Positions 9,641 to 17,501 of a stretch of DNA of 64,000 bases are shown in pieces. The stretch comes from Roseomonas aerilata DSM 19363 (GTDB lineage Bacteria; Pseudomonadota; Alphaproteobacteria; Acetobacterales; Acetobacteraceae), in assembly GCF_000711725.1 (NCBI RefSeq), contig NZ_JONP01000003.1, positions 1 to 64,000 of the forward strand, written 5' to 3'. The notes beneath the pieces are model-generated. The model had not been told where the DNA came from and ran no database searches. It worked only from the letters and a program-made list of their open reading frames with translations. Positions within the stretch are counted from its first letter, which is position 1. The number at the start of each line of letters is the position of its first letter. Made by a program: the position numbers and the translations under genes.

Positions 9641-11067
9641 GACTGAACGGCAAGCGCGTCCTCCTGATCGTCTCGGGCTCGGTCGCCGCCTACAAGTCGT
9701 TGGAACTGGCCCGGCTGCTGGGCAAGGCTGGCGCGACCGTTACCGGGCTGCTGACCGCCGGCGGCGCCCGCTTCGTCACGCCCCATGCGCTGCAGGCCAT
9801 CACCGGCCGCCCGCTCGCGCAGGACCTCTGGTCGCTGGGGGAGGAAGCCGCCCGCGGCCATATCCGCCTCGCGCGCGAGACCGACCTCGTCGTCGTTGCC
9901 CCTGCCTCCGCGGACCGCCTCGCCCGCATGGCGGCGGGCCTGGCGGACGACCTCGCCGGCGCCGCCCTCCTGGCCTGGAACGGCCCTGTGCTCGTCGCCC
10001 CCGCCATGAACCCGACCATGTGGTCCCACCCTGCCACGGGCGCGAATGTTGCGACCCTCATGGCGCGCGGCGTCACCATCGTCGGGCCCGAGGACGGCCC
10101 CATGGCCGAGGCCGAGAGCGGCACCGGCCGCCTCTCCGAGCCCGCCACGATTCTCGCGGCCATCGAGGCCATCCTCTCCGACCCCGACCACGGCGCCCCC
10201 GACGCCGCGCTGGAGGACGCGCTCGACGCCGCCATTGCCGAGCAGGAGGGCGAGCCCGCGCCGCGCCCGCGGGCGCCATCTACCTCCAGCTTCACCGAGG
10301 GCCTGCCTCATCCGGCGGACCACCACGCCGACCCGGTGGAGGCCGCCTCCTCCTCCTTCTCCGCCTCCCGCGCCGGGGATGGCCCGGCGCCGCACAGCCT
10401 TCGCGGCGCCGCCCCGGGCGCCCTGCCGCTGGCGGGCCGCCACGCCCTTGTCACCTCCGGCCCCACGCACGAGCCGATCGACCCCGTGCGCTACCTCGCC
10501 AATCGCTCCTCCGGGCAGCAGGGCCACGCCATCGCGGCGGCGCTGGCGGCGCTCGGCGCGCGCGTCACTCTCGTCTCAGGCCCTGTCTCCATTCCTGATC
10601 CCCGGGGGGTGGAGGTCGTGCATGCCGAAACCGCCCGCGACATGCTGGCAGCCTGCGAGGCTGCGCTTCCGGCTGATGTCGCGATTTTCGCTGCCGCCGT
10701 CGCCGACTGGCGCCCGGCTGCCGTGGCCGCCCAGAAGATGAAGAAGCCCCTCGACCAGTCGGCGCCGCCGCTGGCGCTGGTGCCGAACCCGGACATCCTC
10801 GCCACCCTCTCGCGCCATCCGCGGCGCCCCGAACTCGTCATCGGCTTCGCCGCCGAGACGGAGCGGGTGATCGAGCACGCCCAGGCGAAGCTCGCGCGCA
10901 AGGGCTGCGACTGGATCGTGGCCAACGACGTCTCGGGCGATGCCATGGGCGGCGCGGAGAACACCGTCCACCTCGTGACCGGACACGGGGTGGAGCACTG
11001 GCCCCGGCTTCCCAAGGCGGAGGTTGCCGGCCGCCTGGCGGACCGCGTAGCCGAGACCTTCCGCTGA
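9637..11067 (+). CDS. coaBC: Bifunctional phosphopantothenoylcysteine decarboxylase / phosphopantothenate-cysteine ligase
   Basis: 476 aa from the GTG at 9637, which overlaps the ubiE stop as GTGA; an in-frame GTG at 9628 is possible. It catalyses two steps of coenzyme A synthesis. The N-terminal flavoprotein CoaC domain (about 1-185) shows [15 protein letters not shown], the active-site GHIRLAR histidine region and PAMNPTMW. The C-terminal CoaB domain (about 265-476) shows [20 protein letters not shown] and FAAAVADW. The decarboxylase loop reads [11 protein letters not shown], without the cysteine found in the E. coli enzyme (ACGDIGPGRM); as far as I recall some alphaproteobacterial homologues also lack it. 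The linker between domains is unusually long (about 70 residues, rich in Ala, Pro, Ser, His and acidic residues). Confidence 0.95.
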   Translation: MRLNGKRVLLIVSGSVAAYKSLELARLLGKAGATVTGLLTAGGARFVTPHALQAITGRPLAQDLWSLGEEAARGHIRLARETDLVVVAPASADRLARMAAGLADDLAGAALLAWNGPVLVAPAMNPTMWSHPATGANVATLMARGVTIVGPEDGPMAEAESGTGRLSEPATILAAIEAILSDPDHGAPDAALEDALDAAIAEQEGEPAPRPRAPSTSSFTEGLPHPADHHADPVEAASSSFSASRAGDGPAPHSLRGAAPGALPLAGRHALVTSGPTHEPIDPVRYLANRSSGQQGHAIAAALAALGARVTLVSGPVSIPDPRGVEVVHAETARDMLAACEAALPADVAIFAAAVADWRPAAVAAQKMKKPLDQSAPPLALVPNPDILATLSRHPRRPELVIGFAAETERVIEHAQAKLARKGCDWIVANDVSGDAMGGAENTVHLVTGHGVEHWPRLPKAEVAGRLADRVAETFR

Positions 11068-11516
11068 TGACCGCGACCATCCGCGTCACCCGCCTGCCTC
11101 ACGCGCAGGACCTTCCCTTGCCGAGTTACGTGACGGAGGGCGCGGCCGCGATGGACCTGCTGGCCGCCGTCGGCGCGCCTGCGGTGATCCCGCCCGGAGG
11201 GCGCGCCCTCATCCCCACCGGCCTTCGCGTGGCCCTGCCACCCGGTCACGAGTGGCAGATCCGCCCTCGCTCCGGCCTCGCGCTCAAGCACGGCATCGTC
11301 CTTCCGAACTCCCCCGGCACGATCGACGAGGACTATCGCGGTGAGGTGCAGGTCATCCTGCTCAACGCCGGCAACGAGCCCTTCCGGGTGGAGCGCGGCA
11401 TGCGCATCGCCCAGGCGGTGCTCGCCCCGGTGCTACGCGCCGTGTTCGAGGAGGTGCCCGATCTGCCGGACACGCCGCGTGGCGAGGGCGGCTTCGGCAG
11501 CACCGGCGAGCGCTAG
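11067..11516 (+). CDS. dut: dUTP diphosphatase (dUTPase)
   Basis: 149-aa trimeric dUTPase that hydrolyses dUTP to dUMP, keeping uracil out of DNA and feeding dTMP synthesis. All family motifs are present: [36 protein letters not shown] with the catalytic Asp and the uracil-binding hairpin, RIAQAVLAP, and the C-terminal Gly-rich P-loop-like motif [10 protein letters not shown]. Its start overlaps the coaBC stop by one base (TGATG), so it is translationally coupled as third gene of the ubiE-coaBC-dut set. About 100 bp of non-coding DNA follow, without an obvious terminator hairpin. Confidence 0.97.
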   Translation: MTATIRVTRLPHAQDLPLPSYVTEGAAAMDLLAAVGAPAVIPPGGRALIPTGLRVALPPGHEWQIRPRSGLALKHGIVLPNSPGTIDEDYRGEVQVILLNAGNEPFRVERGMRIAQAVLAPVLRAVFEEVPDLPDTPRGEGGFGSTGER

Positions 11517-11620
11517 CCAGCGGAATGGAAATTCTTATCCATCTTGTAACGATGAAGTAAGGCTCCGAAACGTCCTCGGGGAACAGGGCGGCGTCGGATT
11601 GCCGCAGGAGTGGGGGAAGG

Positions 11621-14011
11621 ATGCCTGGTCTCCATCAGCGCAGCGCCCGGGAGCCGCTCGACGACGGCCTGCCGGGTCAGGACCGGATGGAAGGGCCGGC
11701 GAACGGCACCGCCAACCCCTGCGAGGCAACCCTCGCCTCAACCGTGGTCCCGGTCGGGATGGAGGTTGGCCCCGCTGGCGAGTTGGACCTTTTCTCCATG
11801 CCGTCCGGCCAGACGCCTGGGGAAGCCGGCGCAACGGGCACGCTGTCGGGCGCAGTTACCGCGGCCCTTCCCGTCTACAGCAACGCGCAAATCGCCGATT
11901 ACCTCGTGCACGGACCCTACTCGCACCCCGCCATCGGGGCGGTAAGCCTCTCGCTTTACGGAGGCATCACCTACAACATTGACGGGCTGACCGAAGGCGG
12001 GCGAGCCCTGGCGCGGGCGGCCCTGAACGCCTGGTCCGCGGTCAGTCCCATCAACTTCATTCAGACGAGCGCTGCCGCCGACATCAACTTCGACGACAAC
12101 GCGAACGGCGCCTACGCGACGAGCGGCTACCACTTCTCGTTCCCGGCATTCATCACCGACGCACGCGTCAATGTCGGCCCGGACTGGCTGAGCCACTACG
12201 GCACCGGCCTGCTCAGCTACTCCTTTCAGAGCTACATCCACGAGATCGGCCACGCCCTCGGCCTCGGCCATGCCGGTCCCTACAACAACACGGCCACCTA
12301 TGGCGTGGACAACATCTACCGCAACGATTCCTGGCAGGCGACGGTGATGTCCTATTTCGACCAGGACGAGAACACCTACATCAACGCGTCCCGTGCCTAT
12401 GTGATCGGCCCGCAGGCGGCGGACATCCTCGCCGTTCAGGCGCTCTACGGCGCCTCGGTCGAGCGCGCGGGAAACACGACCTACGGCTTCAACTCGAACG
12501 CCGAGGACATCTACCGCGCGGCCACCTTTGCTGCGACCGACTACCTCCCCGTCAACTATAGCTACACGATCTTCGACAGCGGCGGCACCGACACGCTCGA
12601 TTATTCCGGTTACGCGAGCGCTCAGCGGATCAGCCTTCTCCCCGGCGCCGCCTCCGATATCGGCGGCGAGGTCGGCAACATCATGATCATGGGCGGCACG
12701 GTCATCGAGAATGCCAAGGGTGGCTCGGGGAGCGACCAAGTCACCGGCAACGGCGCTGCGAACTGGCTCATCGGCAACGGCGGCGTGGACACGCTGTACG
12801 GCGATGCCAGAAACGACCGGCTGGACGGCGGCGCGAACGACGACGTGCTCTACGGCGACAGCGGCGCCGACATCCTCATCGGAGGCAGTGGCGTCGACAT
12901 CGCCGCCTACCAGACCTACGCCACCATCGGAGTTGCCTGGGCCGGTGTCTGGGCGAGCCTGGCCGACCCAGCCGTCAACCGGGGCGATGCCGCCGGCGAC
13001 ACCTTTATCGAGATCGAGGGCCTGACCGGCACGAATTACGACGACATGCTCGCCGGCGACGAGAGCGCGAACAGGATCGAAGGCCTGGAGGGCAACGACA
13101 TGCTCCTCGGCAATGGCGGGAACGATACCCTGCTCGGCGGCACCGGCGCCGATATCTTCCTTTGCGGCACGGGTAGCGACCTCGCCTTCGGCGGCTTCGC
13201 CAATGACACGATCTACGGCGAGGGCGGCGACGACCTCCTGCGCGGCGACGAGGGCGACGACACGCTGGTGGGCGATGCCGGCGCCGACATCCTCGTCGGT
13301 GGCGCCGGCAACGACCTCGCCTTCGGCGGCCTCGACAACGACACCTTCTACGGGGAAGCCGGCAACGATCACCTGCGCGGCGACGAGGGCGACGACACGC
13401 TGGTGGGCGATGCCGGCGCCGACATCCTCGTCGGCGGCGCCGGCAACGACCTCGCCTTCGGCGGCCTCGACAACGACACCTTCTACGGAGAAGCCGGCAG
13501 CGATCACCTGCGCGGCGACGAGGGCGACGACACTCTGGTGGGCGATGCCGGCGCCGACATCCTCGTCGGCGGCGCCGGCAACGACCTCGCCTTCGGCGGC
13601 CTCGACAACGACGCCTTCTACGGTGAGGCCGGCAACGATCACCTGCGCGGTGACGAGGGAGACGACATCCTCTTCGCCGGCGCCGGCAACGACATTCTGG
13701 TCGGCGGCACCGGCGCGGACGTGCTGCTGGGGGAGGGCGGCGACGACACGCTCTACGGCGAGGGTGGCGATGACCGCTTCGTCTTCGACCCCGGCGGGGG
13801 CAATGACATCGTCGCAGGCTTCGGCCACGCCGCCGGCGACCACGACGTGCTCCAGTTCCGGCCCGGCACGCTCGTCAGCTTCGCGCAGGTTAGCGCGGCC
13901 AGCCAGCTCGTCGGCGGGAATCTCGTCATCGCCTATACGGCGACGGACACGGTCACCATCCTCGGCGCCTCCCTTGGGTTCCTCACCCCGGGCAACCTCC
14001 TCTTCGGCTGA
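11621..14011 (+). CDS. Secreted RTX metalloprotease (serralysin-like, M10B)
   Basis: 796-aa secreted calcium-dependent zinc protease. The N-terminal 75 or so residues are unlike the family and contain no Sec signal. The catalytic domain follows, with the zinc site HEIGHALGLGH beginning at His207 and the Met-turn VMSYFDQ at about Met243. From about residue 370 onward there are Gly/Asp nonapeptide repeats (GGxGxDxLx) that fold as a Ca-binding beta-roll. The end, LTPGNLLFG, follows the small/hydrophobic pattern of type I secretion signals. No HlyB/HlyD/TolC genes or protease inhibitor lie nearby, so export would depend on a distant type I system. A Shine-Dalgarno-like GGGGGAAGG abuts the ATG very closely, so a start further in is possible. 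It splits dut from the moeB-like gene. Confidence 0.9.
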   Translation: MPGLHQRSAREPLDDGLPGQDRMEGPANGTANPCEATLASTVVPVGMEVGPAGELDLFSMPSGQTPGEAGATGTLSGAVTAALPVYSNAQIADYLVHGPYSHPAIGAVSLSLYGGITYNIDGLTEGGRALARAALNAWSAVSPINFIQTSAAADINFDDNANGAYATSGYHFSFPAFITDARVNVGPDWLSHYGTGLLSYSFQSYIHEIGHALGLGHAGPYNNTATYGVDNIYRNDSWQATVMSYFDQDENTYINASRAYVIGPQAADILAVQALYGASVERAGNTTYGFNSNAEDIYRAATFAATDYLPVNYSYTIFDSGGTDTLDYSGYASAQRISLLPGAASDIGGEVGNIMIMGGTVIENAKGGSGSDQVTGNGAANWLIGNGGVDTLYGDARNDRLDGGANDDVLYGDSGADILIGGSGVDIAAYQTYATIGVAWAGVWASLADPAVNRGDAAGDTFIEIEGLTGTNYDDMLAGDESANRIEGLEGNDMLLGNGGNDTLLGGTGADIFLCGTGSDLAFGGFANDTIYGEGGDDLLRGDEGDDTLVGDAGADILVGGAGNDLAFGGLDNDTFYGEAGNDHLRGDEGDDTLVGDAGADILVGGAGNDLAFGGLDNDTFYGEAGSDHLRGDEGDDTLVGDAGADILVGGAGNDLAFGGLDNDAFYGEAGNDHLRGDEGDDILFAGAGNDILVGGTGADVLLGEGGDDTLYGEGGDDRFVFDPGGGNDIVAGFGHAAGDHDVLQFRPGTLVSFAQVSAASQLVGGNLVIAYTATDTVTILGASLGFLTPGNLLFG
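13241..13645 (+). repeat. Three tandem 135-bp coding repeats in the RTX domain
   Basis: Copies begin at 13241, 13376 and 13511, and a diverging partial copy starts at 13646. Each unit encodes 45 residues, i.e. five RTX nonapeptides (GDEGDDTLV, GDAGADILV, GGAGNDLAF, GGLDNDTFY, GEAGNDHLR). The copies differ at only a few bases, for instance AGND to AGSD and DNDT to DNDA, so they look like recent unequal duplications that could change the length of the beta-roll. Confidence 0.93.
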
Positions 14012-14081
14012 CTGGGCTTCTCGGCCGCGATTGCACGCCCCCCGCTTGTCGCGCCGCGCCGGACCGCCGACATCCCTCACC

Positions 14082-14879
14082 ATGGATGGATCCCTCCCCC
14101 AGGCGCCCAGCCTCGACTTCACCGAGGAGGAGCTTCACCGCTACTCCCGCCACATCCTCCTCGGCGAGGTCGGCGCCATCGGCCAAGCGCGGCTGCGCGA
14201 GGCCCGCGTGCTGGTGGTCGGGGCCGGCGGCCTCGGCTCGCCGCTGGCGATGTATCTCGCGGCCGCCGGCATCGGCACCATCGGCCTCGTGGACCACGAC
14301 ACGCTGGAGCTCTCCAACCTCCAGCGCCAGGTCGCCCACGCCACCGACCGCGTCGGCCGCCCGAAGGTGGAGAGCATGGCCGGGACGCTGCGCGCCCTGA
14401 ATCCCCTCACCACCGTCGAGCCCTATGCGGTCCGTCTTACCGAGGAGACGGCGCGGGACCTCATCCCCCGCTACGACATCGTCTGCGACGGTACGGACAA
14501 CTTCCCCACCCGCTTCCTTCTCGGCGATGCCTGCCACCGCCTCGGCCGGCCCCTCGTCTCCGCCGCCGTGCTGCGCTTCGAGGGGCAGCTCTCCACCTTC
14601 AAGTCGCATCTCGGCGCGCCGCATCCCTGCCACCGCTGCCTGCACCCCGAGCCGCCGCCCGAAGGCCTCGTCCCCTCCTGCGGGGAAGCGGGCGTGCTCG
14701 GCGCCGTAACCGGCGTTATGGGCACGCTCCAGGCGACAGAGGTCTTGAAGGAGGTGCTGGGCATCGGCCAATCCCTGTCCGGCCGCCTCCTCCTCTGGGA
14801 CGCGCTGGACACGCGCTTCCGCACCATCCGCCTCCGCCGCGACCCCGCCTGCAAGCTCTGTGGCGCCGGGGAGGCATGA
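14082..14879 (+). CDS. MoeB/ThiF/HesA-family E1-like adenylyltransferase
   Basis: 265 aa starting MDGSLPQAPS; a second ATG lies four bases further but out of frame. It activates the C terminus of a ubiquitin-like sulfur carrier (MoaD or ThiS type) by adenylation. Visible are RYSRHILLGEVG, the nucleotide-binding VLVVGAGGLGSPLAMYLAAAG, DxDxxxxSNLQRQ (DHDTLELSNLQRQ), CDGTDNFPTRF, the two zinc-binding CxxC pairs (CHRC and CKLC) and the cysteine loop VPSCGEAGVLG. It overlaps the DsrE-like gene by ATGA, which supports a sulfur-transfer role. No rhodanese domain is fused. MoeB and ThiF cannot be told apart from sequence alone. Confidence 0.92.
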   Translation: MDGSLPQAPSLDFTEEELHRYSRHILLGEVGAIGQARLREARVLVVGAGGLGSPLAMYLAAAGIGTIGLVDHDTLELSNLQRQVAHATDRVGRPKVESMAGTLRALNPLTTVEPYAVRLTEETARDLIPRYDIVCDGTDNFPTRFLLGDACHRLGRPLVSAAVLRFEGQLSTFKSHLGAPHPCHRCLHPEPPPEGLVPSCGEAGVLGAVTGVMGTLQATEVLKEVLGIGQSLSGRLLLWDALDTRFRTIRLRRDPACKLCGAGEA

Positions 14880-15247
14880 ACCCCCTCGGCATCCTCCTCC
14901 GCGGGGAGGGGCACGAGCCCGCGCACTACGCCCTCGTGCTCGCCACCGCCGCGGCCGCCATCGGCCGCCCGGTCACGCTCTTCGCCACCAATGCCGGCCT
15001 CGCCCTCTTCCGCCGCGACGCGCCGCTTCTTTCCGATCCACGGGAAGCGCTGCTCGCCGGGCGCGGCGTCGCGGGCATCGCCACCCTGCTGGAGGCGGCG
15101 GAGGAACTCGGCCTCCGCCGCATCGCCTGCGAGGCCGGGCTGCGCGCCGAGGGGATCATGCCCGAAGCCCTGGCCGAGGGCGTGGAGGTGGCGGGTGTCG
15201 TGACCTTCCTTGAGGCGGTCGGGCCAGGCAACGCCCTCTCCCTGTAG
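14876..15247 (+). CDS. DsrE-family small protein
   Basis: 123-aa DsrE/DsrF-like protein with the alternating beta/alpha pattern of the family: LATAAAAIGRPVTLFATNAG, a central helical stretch, the cysteine in RIACEAGLRAEGI and GVVTFLEAV near the C terminus. DsrE-family proteins handle sulfur, and the single cysteine would be the acceptor residue. It is coupled by ATGA to the upstream MoeB/ThiF-like gene, so it probably serves the same sulfur-transfer route (inference). It ends the operon; 77 bp of non-coding DNA follow. Confidence 0.78.
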   Translation: MNPLGILLRGEGHEPAHYALVLATAAAAIGRPVTLFATNAGLALFRRDAPLLSDPREALLAGRGVAGIATLLEAAEELGLRRIACEAGLRAEGIMPEALAEGVEVAGVVTFLEAVGPGNALSL

Positions 15248-15324
15248 CCGCGGCGGTTTTACAACGGGTGGTTGCACGCGGCGCCTTGACCCGCGGGCAG
15301 GGTTTTGCGCGTGATCGGGCCCTG

Positions 15325-16251
15325 ATGAAACGCCTGCTCCCCTTCCTATCCCTCCTGCTCGCGCTCTCGCCGGAGGGCTGGGCTCAGACGGCCGGATCGC
15401 TGCCGCCCCCGGTTCCCCGCGGCGCCGCCGGGGCGCCCGCGCCGGCCGCCATGACACCTGCGCCGGGTGCCGCAGCGCCCGCCCCCTCCGGCCAGGCATC
15501 GCCGGCCGCCCCCGCGGCCGCGCGCCGCCCCGGCGCCAACCCGCCCCGCCCGGCCAGCGGCAGCGCCGCGCCTTCCGGGGCCGCACCCGCTGCCCGGGCG
15601 AACCCCTCGGCCAGCCCTGGCCGCCCGGCCAACCCGCCCGCCGGTGGCGCCGCGCCCTCCCGCCCGGGCCAGCCAAGGGGCGCCGAGGGGCGGGGCACGC
15701 AGCGCCGCCGCGCGGCCGGCGCCGCTGCGGGGACTGCGGCCGGAGCCGCCGCCGGCGCCGCGGCCGCGCCCCCCGCGCCGAGCCCCGCGCCCGCCCCGGC
15801 CGAGCCCCCGCCACCGCCGATCGGTCCCGTCACCAACCTTCCGCTGCCGCGCTTCGCCTCGCTGCGCGCCGAGGAGGTCAACCTCCGCGCCGGCCCCGGC
15901 ACGCGTTACCCGATCGAGTGGACCTACCAGCGCCGCGACCTGCCCGTGCAGATCGTGCGCGAGTTCGAGCTCTGGCGCCGCATCCGCGACATGGAGGGCA
16001 CGGAGGGCTGGGTGCACCAGTCCAACCTCACCGGGCGCCGCAACCTCGTCGTGACGGGGGAGGAGAGGGTGCTCCGCCGCCGCCCCGAGGAGTCGGGCGC
16101 CGTTGTCGCGCGCCTCCAGCCGGGCGTGCTCGGCCGCATCCGGCTCTGCGCGCCGGGGGAGGGCTGGTGCGAGGTCCAGGTGGGCGACCTCCGCGGCTGG
16201 CTCCGCCGCACCGACTTCTTCGGGACGATGCCGGGGGAGGAGGTGAAATGA
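15325..16251 (+). CDS. Secreted protein with two bacterial SH3-like domains
   Basis: 308 aa from the ATG that opens a signal peptide (MKRLLPFLSLLLALSPEGWA). A long low-complexity Ala/Pro/Gly-rich segment covers about residues 25-170. The conserved C-terminal half holds two SH3-type repeats: LRAEEVNLRAGPGTRYPIEW through EGWVHQSNL, then VLRRRPEESGAVVARLQPG through CEVQVGDLRGWLRRTDFFG. This pattern belongs to the family of periplasmic SH3-domain proteins that bind cell-wall material. The start was chosen because the longer in-frame extension lacks a signal sequence. Exact role unknown. Confidence 0.85.
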   Translation: MKRLLPFLSLLLALSPEGWAQTAGSLPPPVPRGAAGAPAPAAMTPAPGAAAPAPSGQASPAAPAAARRPGANPPRPASGSAAPSGAAPAARANPSASPGRPANPPAGGAAPSRPGQPRGAEGRGTQRRRAAGAAAGTAAGAAAGAAAAPPAPSPAPAPAEPPPPPIGPVTNLPLPRFASLRAEEVNLRAGPGTRYPIEWTYQRRDLPVQIVREFELWRRIRDMEGTEGWVHQSNLTGRRNLVVTGEERVLRRRPEESGAVVARLQPGVLGRIRLCAPGEGWCEVQVGDLRGWLRRTDFFGTMPGEEVK

Positions 16252-16348
16252 TCCGCCCCCCGCCCTGGCTTGCCGACCGCCGCCCCGAGGCCCTATCCCG
16301 CTGAGGAGGGAGCGCCCGGCAGGGGCGCCGCGCAGGGGAAACGCCGCA

Positions 16349-17326
16349 ATGACCGCACCGCACCGCCTCGGCCGCAGGCTCGCGCTTGCGCTTCCCGCGC
16401 TGGCCCTCGCCGCACGCGGGGCCGGGGCGCAGACCGCGGGCGGCGCGCCGCTCCGGCTCGTCGTGCCCTTCCCGGGCGGCACCACGCCCGACACGCTCGC
16501 CCGGCTTTACGGCGCCGCCATCTCCGGCCCGCTCGGCCAGCCCGTGGTGGTGGACAACCGCGCGGGCGGCGGCGGCATGATCGCGGCCGAGTTCGCGGCC
16601 CGCGCGGCGCCCGACGGCAATACCCTCTTCGTGGGCAGCAACGGCACGATCTCGATCAACAAGCACATTACCGACCGCATGCCCTTCGACCCCGACCGGG
16701 ACTTCCGCCCGGTCGCCTTCCTCGGGGTCTCCATGCAGGTCCTCGTCGTCCGCCCCGGCCTCGCGACGGACCTCGCGAGCTTCCTCGCCCGTGCGCGGGC
16801 GCAGGAGGTGAACTACGCGAGCGTGGGCGCGGGCTCCGCCGGGCACCTCTTCATGGCGGGCCTCGTCAACCAGCTCGGGCTCAAGGGCCAGCACGTCCCC
16901 TACCGCGGCGCCCCTCAGGCCCTGCTCGAGATCGCCGCCGGGCGCGTGGAGGTGATGGTCGCCGCCATCGGCTCCGCCTTGCCCCTCATCCGGGAGGGCA
17001 AGGTGGTCGCGCTCGCCGTCACCGGCCCCGCCCGGGATCCTCTGCTGCCGGAGGTGCCGAGCTTCGAGCAGGCGGGCGTGCCCGGCTTCGCCCTGGGTGT
17101 CTGGAACGCCCTCTTCGCCCAGCGCGCGGTACCGGACGCGACGGTCGGGCGGATCGCCGCCGCCATCGCTGATGCCCAGCGGGACGAATCGGTGCGCCGC
17201 GGCGTGACGGCCGCCGGCTTCACGGTGGAGGCGCTCGATCCTGCCTCGATGAGCCGCTTCATCGCCGAGGAAAGCGCCCGCTGGGGCGAGATCGCGCGCG
17301 CGACGGGCGTCCGCCTGACTGACTGA
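16349..17326 (+). CDS. Bug-family (TctC) periplasmic solute-binding protein
   Basis: 325 aa with signal peptide (cleavage near AARGAGAQ). It is a tripartite tricarboxylate transporter receptor of the Bug type: LRLVVPFPGGTTPDTLAR, VVVDNRAGGGGMIAAEFAAR, APDGNTLFVG, VPYRGAPQALLEIAAGRVEVM and the C-terminal EVPSFEQAGVPGF. Such receptors bind small carboxylates. No TctA/TctB membrane genes adjoin it, which is usual for the many orphan Bug receptors. It stands alone between unrelated genes. Confidence 0.9.
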   Translation: MTAPHRLGRRLALALPALALAARGAGAQTAGGAPLRLVVPFPGGTTPDTLARLYGAAISGPLGQPVVVDNRAGGGGMIAAEFAARAAPDGNTLFVGSNGTISINKHITDRMPFDPDRDFRPVAFLGVSMQVLVVRPGLATDLASFLARARAQEVNYASVGAGSAGHLFMAGLVNQLGLKGQHVPYRGAPQALLEIAAGRVEVMVAAIGSALPLIREGKVVALAVTGPARDPLLPEVPSFEQAGVPGFALGVWNALFAQRAVPDATVGRIAAAIADAQRDESVRRGVTAAGFTVEALDPASMSRFIAEESARWGEIARATGVRLTD

Positions 17327-17501
17327 CCGGCGCGCCGGGCAGGGAGGCTTCGCCCGCTGCCCGGGCAAGGCGCCGGCGCGGCCCTCTGGCCACAACCGCC
17401 TCGCCTTGCGCCCGAACGCGCCGCTCCCCGAATTCCAGCCGTGTGCGAAAGAGTCTACAAGACTCGGCGCATCCGTTCCCCCCGCATGAGGTCGTCGCGC
17501 C

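Noticed and set aside
13241-13650. Possible CRISPR-like regular repeats
   Set aside because: Repeats are contiguous 135-bp in-frame coding units of RTX nonapeptides with no spacers.
11738-14122. 794-codon frame opposite the RTX protease
   Set aside because: Antisense shadow of the Gly/Asp repeats; translation is a repetitive Val/Ala/Glu string without family features.
17327-17501. GC-rich inverted repeat (CCGGGCAG with CTGCCCGG) after the Bug gene as a terminator
   Set aside because: Eight-base stem with a 13-nt loop and no T tract in very GC-rich DNA; too likely by chance to list as a feature.
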